This document shows, one piece after another, positions 22,174-34,709 of a stretch of DNA of 64,000 nt. Under the pieces are notes generated by a model. That model saw nothing but the letters and a program-made list of their open reading frames with translations. It did not search any database and was not told where the DNA came from. Source of the DNA: Helicostylum pulchrum. Lineage: Eukaryota; Mucoromycota; Mucoromycetes; Mucorales; Mucoraceae. The position numbers and the translations under genes were made by a program. The first letter of the stretch is position 1, and each line of letters starts with the position of its first letter. Location: the NCBI GenBank assembly GCA_025677825.1, contig JAIXMO010000025.1, positions 248,001-312,000 of the forward strand, in the 5' to 3' direction.

Positions 22174-23037
22174 ACATCAGGAAACAATTCTTTTGTCCAA
22201 GTTACTTAGTGGAATTTAGTCTTTAGGATGTTATATTTAATAAGAAAATTGAAAACCGCTTATTGTTTTATATTTTTCTCAATTTTTTATATTTTTCTTT
22301 AGTCGATCATTTTTGATGACTTTTGGTCATTTTGGGGGTCAACCCCTTTTGAATGTTTGTAGTTATTTTGGAATTACTCCCGAACTAATTTGAATCTCTT
22401 TGTAGAAAAAAACATTGATAATAAAGCGCTCGCTTAGGCGCATTTAATCCATCTAAAAGTATATTTGTACAAAAAATACTGACTGAGTAATCACCGTTCT
22501 AGACGTATTTTTTCCGCTAAAATTTGAGTTAAGCGATCCTTAAATTAGCAAATTCTTTAAAGCGCTCAATTTTAGATGCAACACTTTTATTTATAAACAT
22601 TCAATACATAGTTTTTAAATATCCACATTCAGTATTATAACCAAACACGGTAATAAAAAACTATATTTTACGTAATCGCGAAGCTCTGAAAATGGTTACG
22701 CGATGTTACACTAAAAAAAGTGTATTTTTTACCCAAAAAAAAAGTCTAATACAGTGATTGCTCTTTCGGTTTTTTGCATTACAAGTATTATTTAAGATGA
22801 ATTAGAAGAGTCAAAACGAGTGCTATACTATTTGTGATTTTTTCACAAAGACAGACAAAATGGATCAGGAGTAATTGTAAAATAACCTCAAAAACACAAA
22901 AGGGGTTGACCCCAAAAATGAAAATCGAAAAAAAAAAAACCAAAAAAGTTCGTTTTTAATTTTTAATATCAAAGATATATTTAAAAAAAATCAGTTTGTA
23001 TTAAATAACTTGGGTCCAAAAAGCGTTTCCTGTTTCT
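22174..23037. mobile_element. Fold-back element with long imperfect inverted arms
   Basis: The left arm (about 22174-22510) matches the reverse complement of the right arm (about 22735-23037) along its length: CAGGAAAC...CAAGTTA at the outer ends, GGGGTCAACCCCTTTTG in the middle (left near 22337, right near 22900), and GAGTAATCAC...TAGAC near the inner ends. The loop is about 225 bp and no ORF is present. This is the structure of a fold-back or MITE-like non-autonomous DNA element. The arms differ by many substitutions, so it is old. The mobilising transposase family is not evident. Confidence 0.7.
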
Positions 23038-23182
23038 GTAAAAAATAAAAACCATTATTTGTTATAACTGCTAATTTTAGCAGTGATTTCAGTGATCTTT
23101 TTTTAGAAGTAATTATCCACTGCACGATAATAAGGGTATGGTCGGTTTATGGTTGGATTTCTTCCCTTAAATAGAGCCGTTA

Positions 23183-23235
23183 ATGTAATCTGTATTATAT
23201 AATTTGGATCCAAAGCGTTTCCTCTGTTTTTTAAA
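23183..23235. repeat. Extra copy of the fold-back element terminus
   Basis: TGTATTATATAATTTGGATC followed by CAAAGCGTTTCC repeats, in the same orientation, the right end of the fold-back element (22995-23035). It suggests a partial duplication or a second, truncated insertion. Confidence 0.55.
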
Positions 23236-23467
23236 TTAACCAAAAGTACTATGTGTGATTTCTCCCTCTTTATTCTCTCTCTCTCATATAACTAATCATA
23301 GAGAAGTAGTAGGCTTACATTTAATTTAGCGACACTTTTTGTTTTTGTATACAACGCGGATATACAATTATCCAAAACGAGAACGCATTTTCAGCCAATA
23401 CCTTTTTGAATCGTTTTTTTAAAACATATATTTTTTTGGACCCCTTTTTTCTTTATTTATTTTCGAG

Positions 23468-24318
23468 ATGAATCGTTTGTTGTTGGTTATTGCAAGTTTC
23501 TTGCTTATTATACAACATGTATATACCATGTCTGTTGATATTGAGCCCGGAGAAGTAGATTGTTATTTTGAAGATTTGGAAGTTGGAGAAAGACTTACTA
23601 TTAGTTACGAAGTAAATAACTTTTTTTCCCCCTAAAAAAAGCATCTTTATTGACAGTTTTTTTTTACTTTGTTAGGTTAATGAAGGTGGTAATCTCGATA
23701 TTGATTTTTGGGTAAGTTTTCAAGAAACAAAAAAATACTTTTGCGTTTTATTAAAAGTTTATAAAGTTGAGTGACCCCAACGGAGCTACTGAACTTAGCA
23801 CTGTTCGCACTACGGCCGATACACACACTTATTTTGCCCGTCATGAAGGAAGACATATTTATTGTTTCAGTAATGAATTCTCTACTGTTAGTGATAAGAG
23901 AATCGCCTTTAATGTTCATGAAAACTTTCAAAAGGTTCACGATAGTGTCAAAGGTATTTATCATATATTTATATATAAAGTGATGGATTAAAAAAAGGAT
24001 TGACGCGAAAAAAATAATAGAAACTACCGATCCTCTTGAAAAGGAACTTGCTGAATTAGCTGATAGTATTTTTGCTGTCAAGGCACAACAAGAATATATT
24101 GTTTACAGAGAACGTCAACATAGAGATAGTAAGTAGCCTAAAAATATATAGGATATGTAAATTTACTAATATGGTTTATATTAAAAAAAAAAGCTGCTGA
24201 GAGCACTAATTCTCGTGTTAAATGGTGGTCTATGGCTCAACTTGGATTGTTAAGCTCTGTTTGTGTCTGGCAAGTTTACTATCTTAAACGTTTCTTTGAA
24301 GTTAAAAGAGCTGTTTAA
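23468..24318 (+). CDS. p24 family cargo receptor (EMP24/TMED2-like)
   Basis: Five exons (23468-23611, 23676-23711, 23767-23953, 24021-24128, 24194-24318) give 199 residues, the family's usual size. Signal peptide about 1-20 (LLLVIASFLLIIQHVYT); GOLD domain with the paired cysteines VDCYF and IYCFSN; a coiled-coil stretch (KAQQEYIVYRERQHRD); one transmembrane helix; cytosolic tail YYLKRFFEVKRAV with the FF COPII signal. The tail resembles the beta (EMP24/TMED2) subfamily. Known: p24 proteins cycle between ER and Golgi in COPI/COPII vesicles and sort GPI-anchored cargo. The acceptor at 24020 was chosen because an earlier AG breaks the frame. Confidence 0.88.
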
Positions 24319-24441
24319 AATAAAATATTATTTAAAAAAGGAGTAACACAGGCAATACGTTTTGCCTGCATCTTGTATAAAAAAAAAAACGTTCGGAGTG
24401 TTGAGTATCCCTTTCTCTTTTTCTTTTTCTTCTACATAAAC

Positions 24442-26858
24442 ATGATAAACTATTTTATTATCAACAATCTTGGAACGGTTCTTTACCAGTCAATACCAGC
24501 GAAAAGAAAAGATTCAACTGGTGGTTCGCTTAACGAAAGTCAACGTATTCGTTTTTTACCTTTACTTGTCATCAAGGACTTGATTAAGGCCAATCTTAAC
24601 AATGCAATTCAATATATTAAAATTGGAAATAAAACGGTTGTATTTAAAGAGGTATAGCACACACATAGACATCTATTTATAAACAGTATTATTAACATTA
24701 AATAAATAAAAGCAACAAAATTTACTGTATGTAGCGTGTACAAAAAAGAAGAATATGCCTACAAACTTGTTACAACTTCATTTAAAAGTAATGCACAAAT
24801 TTATAAAGTTTCATTTCGGATCTCACTGGTCGTTACAGATTCAAGGCAACTCACGTTCCAGTAAAATATCACCTACGGAAATACGTACTTGCTTATCACA
24901 ATTACCATTCCTTTACACTAGCGGAAAGCTATCTATCCGTTCTTGTGATGCCTTGTGTTCCAGTGAGCAAGTACAAGTGAGTGAGGACCTCAGGACTCGA
25001 TTAACGGAAAATCTCTCAAACTGCTGTAATTCTACATTTATTCATCAAACACAAAGTCAAGCCAACCAACACCGAAACTCATTTTTTTCTTCTAGAACCA
25101 AACATCAATCATTTGATTTTAACGATATGATTAAAACCACAACAACTGCAACGTGGGCTTATTGTTTTTTGTTTGCTAGAGAAAAGATTGTAGCACAGTG
25201 TAGTAATACAGATGAGCTACCTGACGATTTTATTTATTTTTTGAAACTATTAGTATCACATTATTTACAGGAAAAGCATGAGACAGGTAATAAATAAATA
25301 AAAAAAGACCATGTGGGCAATTATTTACTTTTTTGTATGTGTTAAGGTAATACGGTTCGATCTACTACATTACCTCAAAATATATCATCAAAGTAAGTGT
25401 ATACAATATAAACAAAATATATATTACAGTTGTATTTAAATTATTCTAGTTCTACTAGTACTAGTACATCAACAGTTACAAATAATACCATGACTACAAC
25501 TACAGTTGTCAATAACGCATCACCCACTTCATCCAATTCGGCAACTACTACAACTAGTTCCAGTCATCAATCATCCCTTGCATATGTGTACGACGCTAAC
25601 TCAAGTTCAACTCCTTTTAAAATAAGGGAAAAGTCCGCATCATCAGTTACAGTTGTCTCATCAGATTCATCCATTTCATATTGGAGTAACCCGCTATCCA
25701 ATAATTTGACCCATCACTTAATAAAATCCCCACTGCATGATACAAGAACACCTTCCAATGTATTGATACCCCAATTAAAGCAGCAAGCAATTTCAGATGT
25801 ACTTAATAATAACGATGATTATAGTAATAGTATACCCTTTTTATCAAGCAGTGTACCATCCGATTCAACTACTCAAACAACAAAGGCAACTGCTTCATTT
25901 AATCCATTTGATCATGATGGTATTTCTTCGGCACCATCTTCACCAGTTCATCGTTCTAGATCGCACAGCTTATCTTCCAATAACAATAGTAATGAAGACT
26001 CTTCTTTAAAACACATGTTGACTAATTTAATTAACGGTGAAGCAAGTTATTTGGATCAAACAGAAGATGTTAAATTAGTAAAACGTTGGGTTAAACTAGA
26101 CGGTCATGTTTATTTGGCAAATTTTATCCTCATCTTATTAAGTGATGGGCTTTGTTCCGTAGTTGTTTGTAAAGACGATCCAGAAAAGGTAAAAAGATAA
26201 AATAAAATAAACTCGCAAACAAATAAAATTAAATTTTCAATGCATAGAGTAAACCGTCAAAATCGCCGTGGAAGCCAATGTCAAGTCAAGTAAAAAAATT
26301 CAAATCTCGACTTCGATCTTGTCTATCTGATTTTACAATGTTTTTATTAACAAAAGAAGCTACACATTTTACAAATTTATCGTTTGCAGTTACTTATCCT
26401 GGTATAGTTCATTTTGTACATTTAAATAGAGGTGTCATGTTCTCTCCTTTATTGGTTGATTTAAATGAATTGGATAAAAATCATGAATTGTTACATGAAG
26501 TGTATGGAAAATATTATAGTACCAGTGCTACTGATCAATGTATATGGAAATGGCCCAGTGAAAGTAATTTAAAAAAGCTTGTAGGTTTCTTTTTCTTTTT
26601 TAAATTGAATTTCAATGTTACTAATATATACAATCTAAATAGTGTCAACGCATGTTACTGCTAGGCATATCCTGTCGTCATAATCCAATAAAAAATAGAG
26701 TATTACAAGAATCCAGTAACAGACAATATTACTTTTTATATCAACGAGTGAACCCAAATCAAGAACTCTTGGCCATTTATTTTAGTATAGTACCTGTCAA
26801 TAGGTTATGGAAAATGCATCAAAAACTGTTTCAAGATATTAGTCAACGTGTATTATAA
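24442..26858 (+). CDS. HPS1-like protein (BLOC-3 / longin-domain GEF subunit)
   Basis: Six exons (24442-24651, 24713-25286, 25347-25392, 25450-26188, 26248-26580, 26643-26858) give 705 residues, close to human HPS1. The N-terminal longin-like part (MINYFIINNLGTVLY, then NLLYVACT, then FIKFHFGSHW) and later WAYCFLFAREKIVAQC follow the order of conserved blocks I know from HPS1. A Ser/Thr-rich linker (about 275-460) precedes a second conserved part ending YYFLYQRVNPNQELLAIYFS. Known: HPS1 with HPS4 forms BLOC-3, a Rab32/38 exchange factor for lysosome-related organelles; related longin subunits include MON1 and Fuzzy. Another member of that superfamily is the main alternative. The last acceptor is ambiguous (26643 preferred, or 26668). 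Confidence 0.6.
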
Positions 26859-26899
26859 AACTCTCTTTTTTTTTTATTTTTTTTGTACGCTATATATAT

Positions 26900-27542
26900 T
26901 TATTCTCTAGGAATAAATGTCAAATTCTTTGGTAATAAATCGCGGTTTTGTTCCAAAAAAGTTTGAACAGTAGCATCTTCAATAGCTGAACCTCTACCTT
27001 CCTTAAAATATTGTAATACATCCTTTGTTGTTTGCAAATTGTTTAATTCGTAGTTGGGTACTTCTTTACCAGTTTCCTTCATACTAAACTTTAAAACCTA
27101 CATACACAAAAAAAAAAAAAAATCGTGTTAAAATTCCTCTCTATCTCTTTCTCTTTCTCTTTGTGTGTGTGTGTGTGTGTGCCTTTTTTTTTACCTTGAA
27201 TTTAGTTTCCAAGTCTTCAATAGGTAACTCATTCCAGTTTGTTTCATTAGCGCCACTAACATGTTCAAGAATAACCGACTTTACTGTACTTTCAATTTCT
27301 GAGGGGTCAGTCAAGACATCAGTTCTCTTCCAGCTAACAATATCGTCTTCTTCTTGATATTTGACGTTGAATGTAACTTTGGTTTCTTCATTGGTATGTT
27401 GAGCAGGAGTTACTGTGTCGGTCTTGGTCTTGTTGGCCCAAGGGTTAAATTTACCAAACAAACCTTCACTTTCAGCTAAAATAGCAGGTGCGGTATGGAT
27501 TTGTCTTTTGGCAGCGAAAGCAATACGTTGACAGGCAAGCAT
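26900..27542 (-). CDS. Mitochondrial large ribosomal subunit protein mL50
   Basis: Two exons (27542-27195, 27097-26900) give 181 residues. The start is an Arg/Ala-rich presequence (MLACQRIAFAAKRQIHTA). The C-terminal half carries the MRPL50 pattern WNELPIEDLETKFK, then GKEVPNYELNNLQTTKDVL, then LPKNLTFIP at the end. Known: mL50 sits in the central protuberance region of the mitoribosome large subunit. The gene is tail to tail with the HPS1-like gene (41 bp between stops) and head to head with SNRNP40 (169 bp). Confidence 0.75.
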
Positions 27543-27711
27543 TTTTTATAATAAAAAAAAGATAGAGAAGAGCGAAAATTGAGCTGGGGGGTCTGCTGAG
27601 GAGGTAAAAAAAAAAATCTCGTTTGTGACTGCCTCAACTGCCATTAAGTAAAAAAAAAAAAAAACGAGACATAAAAAAAAATAGCTCATCTTTTTTAAAT
27701 TATTATAAAAC
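27543..27711. promoter_or_regulatory. Compact bidirectional promoter (mL50 / SNRNP40)
   Basis: Only 169 bp separate the two divergent start codons, including A/T homopolymers and GAGACG-type sequence, so the two genes must share or abut promoters. Confidence 0.6.
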
Positions 27712-29049
27712 ATGGCAGAGAAAAGAAAAGACACATCAGTTGCTGGAGCACTCATTAAGCGTGCAAAACAAGATGACGAATCAAATAACAGCTCACTTAT
27801 CACTTTATCAAACGAAAGATCGGGAACAAAGAATGCCATTGTCGGAACAGTACGCGTCATGTTTTTTTATGTATATAAAAGACATACTTATTAACTTTAT
27901 CATGTTTAGATTAAGCGTACATCTGGTTTAGAAGCACCTGTTATGCAATTAATAGGTCATGATGTAAAGTATTTTACCAGATATTTATAAAAAAAAAACA
28001 AGTTACTTATATCTAAGATAGGGCGAGATTTTTTCTTGTGAATTCGATCGTTCTGGAGAAAATATTGCTAGTGCAGGCTTTGATAGACAAGTTTGTAAGT
28101 AAAAAAAAAAATAAAAAATCATACAACAGGAAAAAAAAAACCAACATTGTTTTATACTAGTATTATGGAACACATATGGTGAAGTCAAGAATTATGGTGT
28201 TTTAAAAGGACACACCAACGCAATTATGGAAATCCACTGGTCCAGAGACTCGAGCCAAATATTCAGTTGTTCTGCCGATAAATCCGTTGGTATTTTTGAT
28301 GTCAAGACAGGAGAACGTACACGTAGATGGAGAGGACACACTGGTATTGTCAACAGTTGTCAAGTAGCTAGAAGAGGACCTGAATTAGTTGTATCTGGAA
28401 GTGACGATTGTACAGTCAAGATTTGGGATAATAGAACAAAGGAAGCTGTCAGTACTTTTGAAAATGATTATCAAGTCACCAGTGTGTCATTTAGTGATGC
28501 TGGTGATATGATTTATTCAGCTGGTCTTGATAATGACATTAAAGTTTGGGATGTACGTAAAAATCAATTAGCATATACTATGAAGGGGCATATGGATACA
28601 GTTTCAGGCATGTCACTTAGTCCTGACGGAAATAACTTGTTGACAAATTCTATGGATAACACAGGTAAAAAGAACAAAATAATAATTATAAAAGGGTTCT
28701 TATACTTACACACACACACTTCAAAAAAAAAAAAAAAGTACGTATATGGGATGTTAAACCATTTGCTGCTGCTGATCGCTGTCTCAAGATATTTGAAGGA
28801 GCTCCTCACGGTTATGAAAAGAATTTGAGTAGACCTTGTTGGGCAACAGACGGCAGTCAAATTGCTTGCGGTTCTGCTGATAGATCTGTTGTTATTTGGG
28901 AAGTAGAAAGTAGAAAGATTCTTTACAAGTTACCTGGGCATAAGGGTTGTGTTAATGATGTTGACTGGCATCCTAAAGAACCCATTATTATGAGTGCAAG
29001 TACTGATAAAACACTCTTTTTGGGTGAAGTAAAGCCTACCAAATTGTAA
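27712..29049 (+). CDS. SNRNP40: U5 snRNP 40-kDa WD40 protein
   Basis: Five exons (27712-27849, 27910-27963, 28022-28094, 28161-28664, 28739-29049) give 359 residues. After a short charged N-terminus (KRAKQDDE) there are seven WD repeats, e.g. GEIFSCEFDRSGENIASAGF, QVLLWNTYG, VVSGSDDCTVKIWD, VRIWDVKPF and GCVNDVDWHPKEPI. The order and the phrase PVMQLIGHDGEIFSCEF are typical of SNRNP40. Known: a component of the U5 snRNP that contacts Prp8 in the spliceosome. It is convergent with the rhomboid-like gene (69 bp between stops). Confidence 0.92.
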
Positions 29050-29118
29050 TAATAAAAAAATAAATAAATAATAAAAAAAAAGTTCATTGCTCTTAAAAAA
29101 GAAAAAGATATTTATTAT

Positions 29119-30147
29119 TTATGATCCAAGACGTACACCAGCACCAGGAAAGCTACCACCAGCATTCGTATTAGGTGTTATAGTATGATGGTTATCAGAA
29201 GGTGCGTTATTAATAGGTAAATAAATACCGCTTGAATCAATAGACACAAAGTTGCTGGATTTTGTTAACCATTTTAACCAATCCTTTTCTTCCAGTTTAT
29301 TAACTGTTTCTTCAGAAAGTGTAAAATACTTGCTAAACTTTTCATCAACATCTAAAAAAAAGAGAGATAAGTTTAACTGATACTGTTATATTATGCAATG
29401 TATATATTAACTTACAGACAAATCCAAGTAATGCAGCAGAAAGATTTAATATAAAGGAAGCACCAGGAGCAAGGAACACGAAAAAGACCAATACAATGAC
29501 AGGCCATACTTTATTAGGAATTCGAATCGATCCAGCAATCCTAATAAAATAATATATCAGCACACACACACACAGTATCAATGCACATGCAACTTACATT
29601 CTGTCGGGCTCGCCTTCTTGTTTCAAATAATTGATAATAACTAAGCCTACAACCCACCCAGTCATACCTACATACTTAGCAATCCCAAACCCAAAATCAG
29701 GTGAAAACACAGATAACAAATAAATGGCAATACAATAAATAATGCCAGGTATAATCGTAAGTAAATATGTGAGTGTCCAAATTAAGCGTAGTGTTCCCAT
29801 TCTCTTTTCCGCCTTGTATACTTCTGGAAGTAACCAAAAGGTGATAATAATCATTTCAAATAAAGACTTTGACGCAATAGGGTATAGAAAAAGTCTTTGA
29901 ACTACATTATTATCATTTTAGAATTTTTTATACGTAGTGTGGTTTGTTATGGGACCTTACTTTGAAAGTAATAAAGAACTTTATCGGATTCAAGGTAGAT
30001 ATATGAGGACACAGAAGTAAATGCATCGAGTATATACATGAACGCTGGAAAGAAGAGAGCGAATTTAGTTACGGGAGGTAATGTTGTAAGAACTTGTTTA
30101 ACGTGGTCCGTAAAGGCACTTGTCGCATTGCTGTTATTGGTGCTCAT
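29119..30147 (-). CDS. RBD2-type rhomboid-like membrane protein lacking the catalytic dyad
   Basis: Four exons (30147-29961, 29901-29598, 29540-29416, 29351-29119) give 282 residues with about six hydrophobic segments. RLFLYPIASKSLFEM corresponds to the usual L1 loop, EKRMGTLRLIW to the ER(R/K)xGT motif, and the tail WLTKSSNFVSIDSSG to the RBD2 C-terminal signature. Where active rhomboids have GxSG the sequence reads GMTG, and in the last segment the expected histidine is Asn (PGASFILNLSAALLG). If the alignment is right, this is a pseudoprotease of the Golgi/ER. It is head to head with the Munc13-like gene (149 bp). Confidence 0.75.
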
Positions 30148-30296
30148 TTATAAAGAATAACAAGTAAAATAATAAGAGAGAGTGAATCAACTCACGTGTG
30201 TAATGTACAGAAAAAAACAAAAGTAGGAGTTCAATTCTTAAAAATAGATTTTTCTTTTTTTAGTTCCTTTCAAACTCTTTCTTCTTCTTCTTCAAC
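30148..30296. promoter_or_regulatory. Compact bidirectional promoter (rhomboid-like / Munc13-like)
   Basis: 149 bp between divergent start codons, with a CTT-rich tract just before the plus-strand ATG. No gene is present. Confidence 0.55.
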
Positions 30297-33200
30297 ATGA
30301 CCAACTCGATAAAGTCTACAAAAGCTTCAACGATAAGAAGAGGAGGGATCAAGAATAGTAAGAGAGGTTCCAGCCGACAAATAAACCCAGCTATAGTATA
30401 TGACTTTGCTTTACGTTGTGCTATCAGAGCTAATCTTGAACAACAAGAAAACAAGTCTATTCCATCTGGCATCTCACCCACTACTTCTTTAAAAAAGAAA
30501 AAGGAAGAGAGGCACTCACTTCACCACAGCTTCTCTAGTTTAACAGATATATTCTCAGATACGAAACAAACTGATAAACTTACTCGAGAAATTGTAAAAG
30601 GATTGATTAGACGTTTAGAGGATGTGTATAAAGAAAGAGATACGTCCAAAGTAGAATACGTGGATACTCGATTTAGAGCGGTATGTAAACTAGTCAAGAA
30701 GAGTTTAAGTGAGCATCGATACAGACCCACGGGCACAATCAACGATACAGTCATATTGTTTTTAAAATCAAGTGAATCGCAATTAAAGAATGATCCAGAT
30801 AAACCAGCTTTATGGTACGATGATTTACAGAAATTTATTACCAGATATGTTGAAATAGTGATACAAACTATTCAACAAGACGCTCCTTCTGCAGCCACAC
30901 CGGAGTTGTTAGAAAAGCTGTCTGTATTCTGTACTCCCCCCAACTCCCAAAAAGGTCCTGTCGTAACTGACAAGAGATCATCATCTTCAAGTAGTACAAC
31001 AACAACTGCAGCAGCAACAAGTGAACTTGATTCGATTATCAATTTTCCAATGGTTGTATTTATTAAAGAATTATTTCAAGTGGATGATGATGAACACTGT
31101 AAAAAGTTATTAGAGCTAGTTCCTATTTGTACTGAATCGGTTAGTTTATAATCACATACATTTCATTGTCTCTAGTGTTTAACCCCCTTTTTTTTTATTA
31201 TTATTACTACTAGGCTTTGTTGAATGATTTAAAGAAATGCATTAATCATGTTCATATCAATAGTAAAAAGGATGATTTCCCTACTTTGCAAGCATACGAA
31301 AATTGGCAAAAGACAGAGTTAAAGCAGTTAACCGAATTAATGAATTCAATGATGTTGATGAACCCAAACCTAAGTATTGCTCCTTCAAGTGAAGTTGATT
31401 ACACAAACTTATTATCGAGACAAAATAGTACCGACTCTTATAACTCTACATCAAGTCAAAACTCGGATACGCTTTCGTTTACGTTTATCCCTTCTGATCC
31501 TCGTAACTGCTTTCGTTTCTTGATGAATGCTTGTCTTGATCGTGATATCGAGAATTTTTCTTCGGTGCCTGAATCAGAAAGATCGAAAACAAGTGTATTA
31601 ACTCATCCATCGGATGAATTATTAAGGGAGTGTTGGAAGACATGGAGACTTTCTTCTCCTTTTAGAGCCATTTTATACCTGACACTAGTAAAATCAAAGT
31701 TTGATAAAGATGAACTTACGATCGACGATATTAATGAAGCTATTCGTTCACTTGATAAAGTTATGAAAGAATCCGATATACATTCATGGGCCATTGTTGA
31801 CGTAAATATTTATATTATTACTATTATCTTCTTTTAAAAAAAGCTAACATTCTTTACGTAGCGTGATAATCTTGTTCGTGTTTTAGAAAGTTTGAACAAT
31901 TCACTGTTACATCAATTGGCTGATGGATTATCAAAATATTGGAAAATTAGGTAAGCTAAGAAAAAAAAAACGCATCATCTTGCATTAATTACATGTTAAT
32001 TTAGAACCATTTTTTTATTTTAGTCCTGGTTGGGTTCAAGATATCGTTGATTTACTAGAAAAGATTTATTCTCACCCTATTTATGTGGAAGTTTATCCTA
32101 ATCCCAAATCAGAGTTTTCACTACTAGAGGATATTGTCAAGGTAATACATTATCTGAAATACGCGATTGATATATATATAATATGAACACTTTTTTTTTC
32201 TTTTATGTTAGGGAGCTGCTGTAGAACGATGGAGTAAAATCGAAGGAAAATCAAAGGACGCAGAATCAGATGATTTAATCAACTTGATAAATATGGCAGA
32301 TAACCTTAGCAAAGAACTCTTCCTCATTGCTGGAAAGAAATTTAAAGAACCTATTTTGGAAACATTATTTATTCCTAGTATTGTTATGGCAAGACAAATG
32401 CCTTACTTTGCATTAGAAATGGAAAACTGGTCTTATTCACAAGAGTCTAAATCATGTCCTATAGATATTGCATTTGAGTTGTATAGAAAAGTATTGAGTC
32501 TTGAAAAGTTATATGATCAATATGGCCCAGAGTAAAGTATATACGAAGATATATGTATTGGCTTAAATAATACTTATACTTCTTATTTTAGGCACAAAAC
32601 AAGTTTATTTAAAGTTGAATCATGGTTTTTACCTCATGTAAAACGATGGCTTATTAAAACAAATGAGTCTACTATTGAATGGGTAGATAATGCAATTGCA
32701 GCAGATAAAGTAAGTTTAATTACACGACCCTTTTTTTCTTTTTACGCGTATATACTTATATTATTACATATATAGTTTCAACGTGTTAGTGATATCGTAC
32801 TTCACTCTTCTTCAATTATCGATTTATTTTCCATGTTTAACCAAGCAGTAGATTTTGTCACTGATTTAGAATGGCCCAACACCATTCAACATTGTTTATT
32901 TGAAACTTTCCTATCAAAAATTATTGGCGAGGGTATCCAACATTATTGCTATGCGTTAGAAGATTTAGTAAAGTATGAATTGTATTCTAATCGATTTAGT
33001 TTGGATTTACCTGCTGAAGTAAGTTCTGCTTCTATTTTGGAGAAGGCGAGGTATCAAATTATGGGTGGTAGAGGGTTACAAAAATTAGAAGGTGAACCTG
33101 AAGATGTCACACCAGAGGTAAAAAAAAAAAAAAAAGTGCATGTATTTTTAAAAAAGACACACTTTAACATTTTTTATTTTAAAGCTTTGTGTTAAATTAA

Positions 33201-34709
33201 ATGATATCGAAGCAGCAAGAGGAAAACTAGATCGTCTCTATCAAGTGATGAACGTCGATGAAATTGCGCAATTTATGCGACAAAACGTAACATCTCAAAG
33301 CAGTTACAAATCAGCACAAAACAATCACTTGTACACAATCAAAGTTATCCGAGCAGAAAACTTGCAACCACTTGATAAAAACGGTCTAAGTGATCCGTAT
33401 GTGACATTTGAAATTGATCGAAAGCCCATTATGAGAACTAGGACAGTGTATGAAACTTTAAACCCTCGATGGGACGAAGAATTTGATATTTGGTTAAGTG
33501 ATGAACGTACAGTAGAGGTTTTAGCGGTTGTCAATGATGAAGATGTTATTACGGCTGATGAAGAGTGTGGCGTGGTTTGGTTTAAACTTTCGCCAGAGTA
33601 TTATGATGATTTCTTGACCCATGAGTTGGTACTGGATTTGTCTCCACAAGGTTCGCTGGTACTTCGTATTAGTATGGAAGGAGAGAAAAATGATATTCAG
33701 TTTTGGTTTGGTAAAGCGTTCCGTACATTAAAAAGATCAGAGCATGATGTAGCCGGTTTAATTGTTGATAAGGTAAAAAGAAAGAAAAAATAAATTAATA
33801 TATGTGTGTATATTAAACCAAAGTTAATTATAGATGGGACCTTATATTCGTCGTTGCCTTTCTCGTCAAGTAATTGACAAGGTATTAAAAAGAGACAATG
33901 TAGGATTTTTCTCTGCCTTTACTCGAGCTACCAGTAAACAAGTAGACCCAGATCTTCAAGACTGTGAAAATGCAATTGCACCTTTACTAGATTTCCTTGA
34001 GAACAACCTCAAGATCCTAAGCAATAACTTGTCTGAAGTCAATATACATACAGTTGTCCTGAAAATATGGCAAGAAATTTTACGTACACTGGACAGTATT
34101 TTATTACCACCTCTGTCCGAATACATATCTGAAGTAAAGCCTTTAGATATGTACCAACTTCACGTTGTCTTTAAATGGCTAGAACTGCTAAAGATTTTCT
34201 TTAATGGTGGAGAAGATGGAGACGCTATACCCTTGGAGAGTTTAGAGAACGAAACTTACCATGCGTTACTAGCCATCAATGTATCGTATAACCTCGATAC
34301 AGAAAATCTAATTCAAGAATACAAACTGGCCTATCAAAAGTTTTCTCCTCGTGCAAGTTGGAAATTAACTGCCAAACGTCCAGATCGCAGTAAAACTGTC
34401 TATCATTCGAAAAATACCATTCGACATGGTAAGCGCGATAGTATAAAGAAGGAAGAAAAAAGTAAATGCAATACAAACGAGTTAGAAGGCGATGCTATTT
34501 TACGCTTACTTCGTATGAGACATGATCGACAGGCAAGAGAATTCTTGAGTCAGGAATTTGAAAAACGGAACGGCCTGCCTGGTGGCGATGTGTCAGAGTT
34601 GGTTGTGAGGGAACAGTTGCCTGAAAGTCCTACTTCTTTGACTGATCAACAAAAGGAGAAATTATCTCATCGTACTATACCATCTGAAGGTGTTACCTTG
34701 ACTGATTAA
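30297..34709 (+). CDS. Munc13/UNC13-like protein with MHD1, C2 and MHD2 (fungal Ync13 type)
   Basis: Nine exons (30297-31139, 31214-31801, 31862-31950, 32024-32141, 32212-32531, 32592-32709, 32776-33117, 33185-33772, 33834-34709) give 1293 residues. A basic N-terminus and helical DUF810-like part lead into MHD1. A C2 domain follows at about 853-960, with IKVIRAENLQPLDKNGLSDP, ETLNPRWDEEFD and VVNDEDV, so the calcium-binding aspartates look largely kept. MHD2 comes next (about 1003-1130, IAPLLDFLENNLKILSNNL). Known: UNC13 proteins prime vesicles for SNARE-mediated fusion; fission yeast Ync13 couples exocytosis and endocytosis during septation. Domain order matches fungal members, with the C2 placed between the two MHDs. 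The C-terminal about 120 residues are charged. Confidence 0.88.

Noticed and set aside
23954..24020. Apparent frameshift in the p24 gene (frame breaks if the AG at 23997 is used)
   Set aside because: Using the acceptor at 24018-24020 restores the frame and the conserved TTDPLEKELAEL stretch, so no lesion is needed.
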